Below, piece by piece: positions 1-8,700 of a DNA stretch of 64,000 nt. Source of the DNA: Candidatus Planktophila sp. (GTDB taxonomy: Bacteria; Actinomycetota; Actinomycetes; Nanopelagicales; Nanopelagicaceae); the NCBI GenBank assembly GCA_030681675.1, contig JAUXRP010000015.1, positions 1-64,000 of the forward strand, read 5' to 3'. Position numbers and translations under genes: made by a program. Every line of letters begins with the position of its first letter. Position 1 is the stretch's first letter. A model generated the notes under the pieces. That model was given only the letters and a program-made list of their open reading frames with translations. It had not been told where the DNA came from and did no database searches.

Positions 1-1
1 C

Positions 2-151
2 GACCTGAGTAAATGGCTACCAGAACACCCAGGCGGGGGATCCCTAGTGTTGGTTATGTGTGGTGTTGATGGGGCAGCTGCATTAAGGGACCAGCATAAA
101 TCCGAGCAAGATAACGCATTGTCAATGTACTACATCGGTGATTTAAAGTAA
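2..151 (+). CDS. Cytochrome b5-like heme-binding domain protein, C-terminal part
   Basis: Only the last 49 codons are present; the gene enters from the left edge. The reading frame shows an HPGG heme-ligand motif followed by a CGxDG segment, a DQH motif and a terminal YYIGDL, the order seen in cytochrome b5-like heme/steroid-binding domains. By family knowledge the His of HPGG is an axial heme ligand; the second ligand may be the His of DQH. Actinobacterial versions are often secreted or membrane-anchored, but the N-terminus is outside the window so location cannot be judged. It appears to be the last resident gene before the accessory region. Confidence 0.7.
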   Translation, partial: DLSKWLPEHPGGGSLVLVMCGVDGAAALRDQHKSEQDNALSMYYIGDLK

Positions 152-209
152 CCCAAAAAAAACTTTTACCAGATGACGGAAGTATTGACACGATTGATTT
201 TATCAACTT

Positions 210-338
210 ATGAAAAGGCCGACCGTCCTATTCGTAATGGCGCTGTTGTTTTCATCCGTTTTCTCAATAACGCCAAGTAGTGGAGCTGTTCCTGGAAGCA
301 AGTGCAATAAAGTTGGAACCACGAAAATTGTTGACTAA
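210..338 (+). pseudogene. Truncated small secreted-protein remnant
   Basis: A 42-codon frame starts with a good signal peptide: Lys-Arg, a hydrophobic stretch from about residues 5 to 19, then a small-residue region ending near Gly-Ala. It continues with a short segment containing Gly-x-Lys-Cys-x-Lys-x-Gly-x-Thr-Lys and stops. That segment resembles the start of a short Cys/Lys/Gly-rich module that I recall from secreted proteins of related Actinobacteria, where a second Cys and a conserved Trp follow. Here a TAA comes first. The likeliest reading is a gene broken at the island edge. A genuine short secreted peptide cannot be excluded. Confidence 0.4.
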
Positions 339-385
339 TTCTCAATTTCAGCTAAGTGTCTTCAATAACAATGCTTGACCTATGT

Positions 386-415
386 GTGGGAGCAGGGACT
401 TCCCGTCCTTGCCTT
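386..415 (+). repeat. Diverged direct repeat, copy A
   Basis: Begins GTGGGAG and is centred on GGGA-CT-TCCC. It matches 2121-2150 at 25 of 30 positions in the same orientation. The two copies bracket the 453-codon gene at 703-2064. Function unknown: a decayed duplication, a recombination boundary, or a protein-binding site upstream of each downstream gene would all fit. Confidence 0.5.
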
Positions 416-472
416 GGTAAATCTCCCAAGATTTGAACTCTTGAGTCATTTCGGTTTCCTTTATGTGAGGCT

Positions 473-489
473 TGAGTGAGGTTCACTCA
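473..489. other. Short perfect hairpin in the intergenic stretch
   Basis: TGAGTGA and TCACTCA form a 7-bp perfect inverted repeat around GGT. There is no following T-run, so it is not an obvious terminator. It could be an operator or chance. Confidence 0.3.
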
Positions 490-702
490 GTTGTTTGGTA
501 AGAGTAGCTCTTGTTGATGAATTGTGTGGGTTCGCTATCAAAGCAAACTGCGGAAGGGGTAACACAAATTCGCCTTAGACCCAATCCACTATTATTGAGT
601 ATTGTATCCAGCAGGCGGGATTCTTCTCAGTAAAAAGGAAGGACGAAAGATTGTCACCAATGCTTTCATGAAAGCGGTTTAATCAGTCAAGGAAGGAATT
701 TT

Positions 703-2064
703 ATGTGGGAAAAATTCTCAAAGCAGAAGAGTGACATTCCCTCACACATTAATCTTTTTGATTCTAAACTTGTCTTAGAACCCTTAACTGTCATATTTGA
801 TCCATCTCTCGAATCCAGTAATTCCCCCCCTCTCGACTTCCTCCGCGAGCTCACAAATATTGAGAATATCAATACATACTCATATCGAGATGTCCATGGA
901 TCCTTGATAGGGGATGAATTGAAAGCCGGTGAGTACTGTGTAAACTTTGGCGATTTGGACGAGTCTGATAACTTGCAAGTGTTCCAAAGAAAAATCGATT
1001 CAACCCATAATTCTGGAATTTGGGGTTATTCAAATTATGTAAAGATCTGCAAAGATTGGCAAGACGCCACTGCGATTCGAGAGCCCGCGTCAGATACTTC
1101 TTTATTGGCATACTTGGGAAGCGCTTCTCTACATCACAACATATTCGTTACTCGGGATTCATTTTTACTTGCACACCAAAATCTTCGTGCAACCTTTATA
1201 TTGAATGAATTAGAGGCACTCGGGTTCCTAGGTCTCTATATGAGGCTTCAAGACCGAATAGTTTACTTCGCGAATGGAAGAGCGACGTTAGAGGCGGATC
1301 GTGCTTGGTCGGAATTCCTTGAGGTTCGATACTTGATGGACAGGGTGGTTTCTTTTTCAATTTACGGCAATTCAAGTGGCGATTGGCAAGAACTGCTGAA
1401 GGGCGCGCTACAGCGTGCAGAGCAACTTTTACGAATTCGGGACGATTTGGCAATTTATCAAATGAATAAAGATAACTCGCTTGGCATGGTGCCTGTAACT
1501 TCATTTGAGACGTTTGCCTTGTTTGGAGTTGGTCTTTTTGACTGCATTGCAAAGGCCATTAACTCCGCCCTATCTTTTGAAGTTTCTGACTTTAACTGTA
1601 AATTCCAAAATTCAATATTTGAGAGAAAATTAGAAAGCAATTCTGTAGACGCGTACAATTACTATCAGAATAGTGGCATGAAAGAACTTCTCAGTTTGCT
1701 TAGAGAATTCAGGAATACAGTGCACGAGCAACCTTCGGGTTTCACAAAAATTGCGAATGCGCGAGAGGACTATTTGATTCGATTGTCTCATAACGCGTCA
1801 GCTTCCTTTATCAAACATCAAAGCGCACTCGGACTAATGGGTTGCCTTGGATTTCTGGATCCTGAATCGAATGCTCATGTGAAATCACTTGCAATTGTCG
1901 AGATTCTTCTGCCTGCCATCTTTCTAAAGTCAAACGAGTTAGTCGATCTCATTCAATGGCCACAAAATAATCCGCCGCCTCCCTTGTTAAGCGCGAATCC
2001 ATCGGATTGGAATTCGGAGTTCAACGCAATTCGCAATCACTCTTTATATGGAATAGGTATTTGA
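703..2064 (+). CDS. Accessory protein of unknown function, possible HEPN-like C-terminal half
   Basis: 453 residues, no signal peptide and no clear membrane segment. I do not recognise the family. The N-terminal half is rich in beta-prone and acidic segments (SLIGDELKAGEY, CVNFGDLDESD). The C-terminal half is mainly helical and contains REFRNTVHE with Arg337, Asn338 and His341. An Arg-Asn-(x)-His arrangement in a late helix recalls HEPN ribonuclease-like domains such as those of ApeA-type abortive-infection proteins, but spacing here is R-x3-H, one residue short of the usual R-x4-6-H. AAGGAA lies 7 nt before the ATG. The codon use is more A/T-rich than kgd and its neighbours, and the gene sits beside another HEPN-like gene and a restriction system, so an anti-phage role is plausible but not shown. 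Confidence 0.6.
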   Translation: MWEKFSKQKSDIPSHINLFDSKLVLEPLTVIFDPSLESSNSPPLDFLRELTNIENINTYSYRDVHGSLIGDELKAGEYCVNFGDLDESDNLQVFQRKIDSTHNSGIWGYSNYVKICKDWQDATAIREPASDTSLLAYLGSASLHHNIFVTRDSFLLAHQNLRATFILNELEALGFLGLYMRLQDRIVYFANGRATLEADRAWSEFLEVRYLMDRVVSFSIYGNSSGDWQELLKGALQRAEQLLRIRDDLAIYQMNKDNSLGMVPVTSFETFALFGVGLFDCIAKAINSALSFEVSDFNCKFQNSIFERKLESNSVDAYNYYQNSGMKELLSLLREFRNTVHEQPSGFTKIANAREDYLIRLSHNASASFIKHQSALGLMGCLGFLDPESNAHVKSLAIVEILLPAIFLKSNELVDLIQWPQNNPPPPLLSANPSDWNSEFNAIRNHSLYGIGI

Positions 2065-2120
2065 AGTTGTCACAACGTCATTAATGACGAAGGGCATTTA
2101 TTGGATTTAATAGCAAATTT

Positions 2121-2150
2121 GTGGGAGAAGGGATTTCCCATCTTTGACTT
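2121..2150 (+). repeat. Diverged direct repeat, copy B
   Basis: Begins GTGGGAG and is centred on GGGA-TT-TCCC; 25 of 30 bases match 386-415. It starts 56 nt after the 453-codon gene and about 170 nt before the next start codon. Confidence 0.5.
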
Positions 2151-2320
2151 CGTGGCGTACTAACTAATATTTTTTGGCGTAATTTCGAATTGCTTTTATG
2201 ATCGTTCAAGCCTAAAAAAACTTTCGTCCAAACCCAGAAAGCTCTCAATTTCGGCAAAGCCGAAAGCCCCACTTTGCAGGTTACTTGCCGTAGGTTTGGC
2301 AAATACAAAGGAGAATAAAC

Positions 2321-3034
2321 ATGGGGCGTAGGACAAGACTGCGAGGCAATCCAACATTGGCGAAAGACCATGCCGCTGGTGCCACGGTTATTTATACTCA
2401 GAACCTTGTGCATGATCCGTGGGGTGGGATCGCCTATCACTGGCCGTTCTTTTGGGATTTTGAGAAACACCTCACTAACGTTGCCGCAGACGAGTTGAAG
2501 CAGTTACAACAGGAGGTTTTTGACATCCCTCTAGGCACTTCCAATACAAGAACGATCACAAACCTTGATCTACTAGTGCGAATCTACGGCGCTGGCGCGG
2601 ACATGGTCTCGCACGCAGTCAGATCAGTGCAGTACCTGGCACAGTCGATGGAGAGTTGGAAGGATGCCAACTACGAATCAGAAGTTGCGACCGAGAGATT
2701 GAGGAAGGCAACGGAACTAATCGGGCTCAACAATCATCAAAGTGATGCCGGCTACCAGGGGCTTACCGAGATGTTGAGAGTGCGCAATGCTATTGAGCAC
2801 CCAAAGGGTTCGACGATCTATCAGGGGGACCCTGGCCGATGGGATGAAGTCCCGCTGGCATGGATGATCTCTGATCGTGGATTGAAAGCGTACGAGCGGT
2901 ACTCGTCGTGGTTTGTCCTTTTAGCAGCGGATTGGAGCGGGTACTGCGAAGCGCATCCAATGTCCCTAAACCTTGACGGGTTAGTACGCGGTGTTGAATC
3001 AATAGTCTCTTCAAAGAAGCCAACAAAGAAGTAA
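2321..3034 (+). CDS. Accessory HEPN-like protein of unknown function
   Basis: 237 residues, soluble, largely helical after residue 60. The segment MLRVRNAIEHPKG contains Arg155-Asn156 and His160, that is R-N-x3-H, which fits the R-x4-6-H active-site signature of HEPN ribonucleases and lies on a predicted late helix as in that fold. No nucleotidyltransferase (MNT) partner is adjacent, so it would not be a classic HEPN-MNT toxin-antitoxin pair. ATG is preceded by AAAGGAG with good spacing, supporting this start. The C-terminus is basic (SSKKPTKK). It lies in the same direction as the restriction-modification genes 200 nt downstream. The HEPN reading is inference from one motif plus helical character; a domain search could overturn it. 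Confidence 0.6.
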   Translation: MGRRTRLRGNPTLAKDHAAGATVIYTQNLVHDPWGGIAYHWPFFWDFEKHLTNVAADELKQLQQEVFDIPLGTSNTRTITNLDLLVRIYGAGADMVSHAVRSVQYLAQSMESWKDANYESEVATERLRKATELIGLNNHQSDAGYQGLTEMLRVRNAIEHPKGSTIYQGDPGRWDEVPLAWMISDRGLKAYERYSSWFVLLAADWSGYCEAHPMSLNLDGLVRGVESIVSSKKPTKK

Positions 3035-3149
3035 TCGTCTAATACATTCTGGGGCTGTGCGAGAATTACTGGAGCATCCATCTTTCACGCCGCAGAGACC
3101 AAAGGACTCAGTAGAGATAACGTGATAGTGCCAATAAAGGGGCTAGTTG

Positions 3150-3175
3150 AATTCCACGAAATACCTAGTGGAATT
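3150..3175. promoter_or_regulatory. Inverted repeat upstream of the restriction gene
   Basis: AATTCCAC and GTGGAATT form perfect 8-bp arms around a 10-nt spacer, 66 nt before the GTG of the restriction gene. The position suits an operator controlling the restriction-modification pair, but no controller (C) protein gene is visible nearby. Assignment is tentative. Confidence 0.35.
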
Positions 3176-3240
3176 TGTGTGGTTCCCAAATCAAAATGTA
3201 ATAGAAGGGATTATTAGGACGGTGCTGATACATTCTTTCC

Positions 3241-4056
3241 GTGAATCAACCCTTAGGTGAAGTTTTTGGACTTATGGCGGAAGATACATCTCCGAAAGCG
3301 AAGCTGGAAAGAGAAAGTAATAATTGTCCGTTTTCTTCAAATCTTTGCACAAAAGATAAAGCAAATGATCCCCTAGGAGTGTGTTCCGTCCGGGATGTCA
3401 ATCAAAATCTAGTCATCACATGTCCAGTTAGATTCAAAGAGGATATGATAATCGCGGAAGAGGTATCGGAGTTCTTTTTCCCTGGCAATGATAATTGGGC
3501 GCTAATACCGGAAGTAAGACTCGACGATATTCATGGGAAAAGCGCCGGAAATATTGACCTCGTTATTGCGCTTCTCGATGAGGATAGGAAGATTATTGAT
3601 TTCGGCTCGGTAGAAATCCAAGCTGTTTACATATCCGGCAATGTTAGAGAACCCTTCAAAGCATTTATGAAAAACCCAGAACTCTTTATGGAGCAACCCT
3701 GGAAAGGAAATTACTATCCAAGGCCAGATTTTTTATCCTCCTCTCGAAAGAGACTCATTCCGCAAGTTGCGTATAAAGGCGGGATCTTGCAAAGTTGGGG
3801 AAAGAAGCAGGCAATTGTCATAGACAAGCCATTTTTCGAAACTATTCCCACATTTCCCACGTGCTTAAAGGAGGAAGCAGATTTAGCATGGTTTATCTAT
3901 GAACTGCATCCAAATGGAGAAAATAAATTCAATCTTAAGCTATCCAAAACAATTTATTGCAAATTTCTTGACATGATAGACATTATTAATACTCCACAGC
4001 CTGCCCTGCTGGAAGATTTCATGACGTACCTGGATGGTAAGTTGAGGAGATTATGA
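3241..4056 (+). CDS. NotI-like type II restriction endonuclease
   Basis: 271 residues. The N-terminal part has four cysteines in the NotI arrangement: CPF (Cys29), LCTK (Cys36), PLGVC (Cys48) and ITCP (Cys61), which in NotI hold a single iron in a Cys4 site. A PD-(D/E)xK-type core follows: Glu91, the segment GNIDLVIAL with Asp106, and VEIQAV with Glu125-x-Gln127, where Gln replaces the usual Lys. This ExQ form is consistent with the NotI family. The GTG at 3241 is chosen because the preceding residues (PLGEVFG) also fit the family N-terminus; no Shine-Dalgarno sequence is evident, so leaderless translation is possible. The stop overlaps the methylase start by ATGA, so the two are translationally coupled. 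The target sequence cannot be inferred from sequence alone. Confidence 0.82.
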   Translation: MNQPLGEVFGLMAEDTSPKAKLERESNNCPFSSNLCTKDKANDPLGVCSVRDVNQNLVITCPVRFKEDMIIAEEVSEFFFPGNDNWALIPEVRLDDIHGKSAGNIDLVIALLDEDRKIIDFGSVEIQAVYISGNVREPFKAFMKNPELFMEQPWKGNYYPRPDFLSSSRKRLIPQVAYKGGILQSWGKKQAIVIDKPFFETIPTFPTCLKEEADLAWFIYELHPNGENKFNLKLSKTIYCKFLDMIDIINTPQPALLEDFMTYLDGKLRRL

Positions 4057-4931
4057 AACCCTCAGCGATTCAACTCGAGTTACTAACAGAAGAAAGTTCC
4101 AAGCCCGTAAACGTATCCTCGGTTCCTCAAAGATCGCCTTTTAGATACCCTGGCGGTAAAACATGGCTAATTCCGACAGCCCGTAAGTGGCTTGCATATC
4201 AAAAGCCAAAAATTCTTATAGAACCTTTTGCTGGTGGAGGAAGTATTTCATTGTTGGCAGCTTCAGAGGGGTTTGCGGATTCTATTGTCATGGCGGAGTT
4301 AGACCCGGAGGTAGCAGCAGTTTGGCATACCATTTTGTCATCTGACTCGGAATGGTTAGCGACATCAATTCTTGATTTTGAGCTTACATCGCAAAATTTG
4401 GTTGATGAACTTTCGGTGACTCCAAGGAGCACTAAGCGCCGAGCGCTGCAAACTATACTAAGAAATCGAACCTCCCACGGCGGAATCATGGCTCCTGGTT
4501 CAGGAGTAATGAAGAACGGCGAAAACGGAAAAGGGATTACTTCACGGTGGTATCCTCAAACGCTCTCGGCTCGCATACGTGCTATATCAGAGTTTGCACA
4601 CAAAATCACTTTTGTTGAATGTGACGGGATTGAATTGATATCGAAATATGATTCATCAAATTCTTGTGTATTCATTGATCCGCCGTACACTGCAGGTGGA
4701 ACAAAAGCTGGAAAGCGCCTGTATAAATTCTCGCAATTAGATCATGACGAATTGTTCAAAATTTCATCCAACCTGCTCGGTGACCCTTTGCTTACTTACA
4801 ATGATGCTTCGGAGTTACATGATTTGGCATTAAAAAATAATTTTGTATGTAAGAAGGTGTCAATGCAAAACACCCATTTAAATGAGAAGTTCGAACTCCT
4901 CATCGCACGCGATTTCCCGTGGATACCATAA
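4053..4931 (+). CDS. D12-class adenine-N6 DNA methyltransferase (Dam-like)
   Basis: 292 residues. Motif X is FRYPGGKTWLIP (from about residue 30), motif I for S-adenosylmethionine is FAGGGS (about 59-64), and motif IV is DPPY (Asp209 to Tyr212), the order of the alpha/D12 group that methylates adenine N6. It presumably protects the host against the endonuclease encoded immediately upstream, with which it shares an ATGA overlap. The length is typical of Dam-family enzymes. D12 methylase with a NotI-fold endonuclease implies a target containing at least one A:T pair, unlike NotI itself (GCGGCCGC). The partnership is inferred from overlap; specificity is unknown. Confidence 0.88.
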   Translation: MKPSAIQLELLTEESSKPVNVSSVPQRSPFRYPGGKTWLIPTARKWLAYQKPKILIEPFAGGGSISLLAASEGFADSIVMAELDPEVAAVWHTILSSDSEWLATSILDFELTSQNLVDELSVTPRSTKRRALQTILRNRTSHGGIMAPGSGVMKNGENGKGITSRWYPQTLSARIRAISEFAHKITFVECDGIELISKYDSSNSCVFIDPPYTAGGTKAGKRLYKFSQLDHDELFKISSNLLGDPLLTYNDASELHDLALKNNFVCKKVSMQNTHLNEKFELLIARDFPWIP

Positions 4932-5250
4932 AGGATAAAGGAGTTTGAAGTTCGAACAGGGATAACTTCAGGTGAAGATGAGTAATGCCTCTTAACTTTT
5001 GATGGCCCCTTTAGCCAAATCCTTGCTATTCGGTATACGGATGATTTTGGAAGAACTTTTATTTTGCCCTTGAATAGCACTTGAGGTGGATTTCTTAGTC
5101 AATCACGTTTCTTGGATACAAAATCGAAAATGTCTGCTCGGCATACAGAGAGCACCCCTAGCGCAATCTAGGTGCTTGACATATCTATCGCGAATTCCAT
5201 CGTGGGAGAAAAGCGGGGTGTTCTTGCTCAAATGGGTTAATCTCTCTTCC
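4932..5250. other. Intergenic stretch between the restriction-modification pair and the small membrane protein
   Basis: No convincing gene. A stem formed by GCAC..CTAG and CTAGGTGC (about 5152-5175, with a CC bulge) is followed directly by TTGACA at 5176-5181, a possible -35 element, but I cannot place a good -10 box. Confidence 0.4.
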
Positions 5251-5622
5251 ATGGCACAAGATCCTTCCAAAGCAGCTAAGGCCCGCGCAGTAGTGGCATC
5301 CCTATTGATTGTCGAAGCGGTATTGATTGCCGCTGTAGGTGTGTGGCTAATCGTTCTAACAATCAAGGCCGATAGTTTTGAACTTTCACCTCTTTTGGGT
5401 GAACTACTTTTTATCGTTCTCGGAAGTGCCGGCTTAGCGGCATCAGCAGCTGGATATCGCCGAGGGAAGTACTTCGGTCGAGCCCCAGCCGTACTTGCTA
5501 ATTTGATCGCGCTCGGGGTGGTCTCTTATCAGGTGCAAGCAGGGCTCTGGTTTGTCGCAATTCCTTTGGCCGCACTTGCACTGGCCACAGTGGTGGCAGC
5601 TCTTCGGGCAATTCCTGAGTAA
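5251..5622 (+). CDS. Small four-helix membrane protein, actinobacterial type
   Basis: 123 residues from the ATG at 5251. The frame stays open upstream, but residues before MAQDPSK look random, and MAQDPSKAAKAR is a typical short cytoplasmic start before helix 1. Four hydrophobic segments follow: about 12-32, 44-60, 76-90 and 95-113. The end is LRAIPE-stop. Function unknown; by style it belongs to small integral membrane proteins with a conserved YRRGKxxGRAPAVLxNLIAL core. Its last 40 residues align without gaps to a frame at 9689-9805 (20 identities of 40) on the other side of the 1212-residue gene, so a second, broken copy exists next to kgd. No strong ribosome-binding site precedes the ATG. 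Confidence 0.7.
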   Translation: MAQDPSKAAKARAVVASLLIVEAVLIAAVGVWLIVLTIKADSFELSPLLGELLFIVLGSAGLAASAAGYRRGKYFGRAPAVLANLIALGVVSYQVQAGLWFVAIPLAALALATVVAALRAIPE

Positions 5623-5660
5623 TTTGTATTGTAGGTTTTTAATCACCTTAGGGAGATCAA

Positions 5661-5749
5661 AACTATTTCGCACTTCAGTAAAATAGTTCAGTCTGCAATT
5701 ATAAATCAATTACTACTGCAATGGGAACTAATTGTCCCTTCACTGCAAT
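5661..5749. promoter_or_regulatory. Repeat-rich leader upstream of the 1212-residue gene
   Basis: Contains an 8-bp inverted repeat AACTATTT/AAATAGTT (5661-5688), a TATAAA box at 5700-5705 that could be a -10 element, three CTGCAAT direct repeats (5693, 5716, 5743) and GGGA-N8-TCCC between the last two. This density suggests a regulated promoter, but no binding protein can be named. Confidence 0.35.
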
Positions 5750-5772
5750 ACTCTTGTTGGAAGGGGGTTTAA

Positions 5773-8700
5773 ATGTCGGAGACAGCGCTATTGCGGAAAC
5801 CTTGGACTGGGTTAAATGGTGCGAACTTAGCTGCAACTGCAGCCGCATTGCAACTTGTCCCCGAAAATATGGGTTTCTTGATTCGCCTACAACGACTTGC
5901 ATTGATTGGAGTTTCATTGCCAAATAGTGGGCACACTCAAGCAGTCAGCCCAAGTAAGTTGCGGAGTTTGCTAAATCACTCATTAGTCAATGGATTTGAA
6001 ATTCGAGAATTAGAAGATCCCTACTCAGATCTTTATTCTGTCGAGATTCCAACTACCCTCGGTCCACGCAGAGTGATTCAAGGACTCACGGAAAAATCTG
6101 GTCATACTGCAAAACTATTATCGAAAGCAATATTCAGTAAAACAGGTAACAAACTAAGTGACGAATATCGTTCCGCAGCTCATCTTTTAGAGATGATCCT
6201 ATTGGGACTCAGCGACAAAGTCTGCATACGTAGCGGTATTAAACGGGGACTTGCCCCGCTTGATTCACACTCCAATACAGTGCAAGTACCAGAGCAAGAT
6301 TCATTAGCGAAATTGAAGGCTGCTGTTACGTTTAGTTTAGGAGAGTTGAGCGAACTCTTTCCGAGCACAGGTATTCCAGTAGTACGTAGGCTTTCGGTTA
6401 TAGAGGGTGGTCATCCACTGGTCTTAAATATGTCAATTGATTATCAACTTATTTTGAGGCCGTTTCTGTTTACAGGTGATGGAATTATCATCACGAATCC
6501 AGGTGAACTTGCCGCTTCACTACGTCATCATTACATTGTTGAATCGGTTAAGCAAGGTTGTGGCGAATTGTTGGCAACAACTTTTAGAGAACAAGTCTTG
6601 AACGAGGCAAGCTCTCTAATTTACTTGCTAGGTGGACGCGAAATCGGTGTTAATGAAGAATTCAGTGATCCTCTTGTTAGTCGACGAAAATTTATTTTGA
6701 TTGACGATAAAGTTATTGATCTGTTTGTTGTCACAGATGACTTTTCAAATTACTCGAGTGACAATCCATTTGGAGCCTGGAAAATAGAAGATCTCGGGAG
6801 AAGAGTTCAGAATGTGATTGATCCTCAAGGTGAAATTAACGTTGCTAATACAAATACGCTTCGACTTGTTGTATTTGAAGGGATTGGAAGAGATGTTTCC
6901 ATTGGTTTTGAATCTATGAAGAACCCTGGACCAGTTATGGTTTTATCTCTAGACGAATTGCAAGTAATGATTGAACTTGAAGGCTCAGACCCATTATTTC
7001 TCTGGCGATTTGCAGAGGCGGATTCGAAATTGGATGAGGAAACAAATGTGTTGTCTTGGTCGAAGTTAGATAGATTTGCGTGCTATAGACAAAATGCCAA
7101 TAGTTACTATTTAAGTGATGAAAAGAAACCGAGTGGTATGACTATTGCCGTTGGTTATGGCTTGCCGCTTAGAGTAGAAGCCCATAAGCGCTACGATCAT
7201 CATTTAGTTCAAAGTCCAAATGGAAAATCATTTGTCATGGTTCATGCGTTGTACGGTGTTGATATCGCACCCATCTACACTACCCAAATAGTAGGAGACC
7301 GCGATCTATTTTTGGTGGAAGGTCTGGATTGGAACATTTGGGTTGGTGCCTCCAATAAAATTGACCCCGCACTTTTGGAAATTACTCGGAATCTTCTTGA
7401 AGCCTATGTTTTTTGGATGTGGCAAATAGCCATCAGATCGCCTGAACTAATTACTAAGGTGGTAAGTGCAACTGGGCATCTTGACATTGACATTTCGCTT
7501 TCAAAGCCAGATGAATGGAAAAATGCCCTAAATGGTGTTTTCGAGAAGAATCAAGAAAGTGAATGGGTCACTTTACGAAAATTGGAACCAGGGCATCTTT
7601 GGATTGATGTTTCATCTGTTGGACTTATTGAAATGGGGTCTGAAGAAAATGATGCGGATAGAAGCATACTCTCGCACCTTCTAAACTCACTTAATATTCT
7701 TTCAAAAAACACGACTGAAAATTCGGCTTCTCTTTTAGAGGAGTTAGCACCAATTGGAAATAAGAGAATACTTCGACTGTCATCTTTCAATGAAGTCTTA
7801 CTGCGAGCTGGTCAATTACCTTCACCACGTTTTATCCAGAACGCTGTTACAGCAGTTGTTTTAGATGACTTGGGCGACTGGTTGCTAAGTGAGGATATTC
7901 AGATAGGTCCAATACAGAGCAGTGAGAGAACAGCAATCTTGAATAGAGTTGTTTCACACACATTCGATTTATTGAAGGATGCCATATCGGGATTATCGCC
8001 AGAAGGGTTGATTCAATATTTAATGATTAAGGACGAAGCGCTGATTCGGAATGAAGCATTTCGCTTACTAATCATGTCCTCTCGAGTAGCCTGCTTTGGT
8101 GGTACTAGCCAGTTGGTCGAAAGACTCACCAGAGAACATCTGAATCACGTCGAAGCTGTTGTAGCGAATCGATTTTTAATTGAGTATGTGTCAGCGACAC
8201 AACCCAGCGGCGTTCACCCAATTACTTTGGAAAAATATGATTACTTACTTGCGCTTTCGGCGGAAATCGTGCAGCGAGGGACGCATTCGGACGCGCTCAA
8301 ATACGGACTTTCAGAAAGTGAACTGTCAATACTTCCCTCTGGGAGGTTGGGTACATCTCGAAACGAAAGATACCAACTAGGAACGAAAGCCCTACTTTTT
8401 TCTTACGCTACATCGCAGGAGAAAATCATTCTTGGGAAAGAATCGCGACTAGAGAAACAATCGATGAACGTTATTTCTGAATCTACAATTGATAGTGCAA
8501 TGCTGTCGGAGTTTGGTTTTACTTTTATGGAATTTGCCCAAGCAATCGGAGAAATGATTTCACTAGGTGATACGAATGGCCTAAAAGAGCCATATGAAGC
8601 ATCGCTAACTGAAGTCAAAGCACATCTTTCAAATTCACTGGGCTGGTCCCAAACCAAGATTGAGGCTTTTTTGGAACACTTAACACTCGGACCTCGATTA

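Larger units (their letters stand above)
339..702. other. 364-bp intergenic stretch at the left side of the accessory region
   Basis: No convincing coding frame on either strand. It holds one copy of a GGGA/TCCC-centred repeat (386-415) and a short perfect hairpin (473-489), both listed separately. The rest shows no recognisable RNA gene or promoter. Confidence 0.5.
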
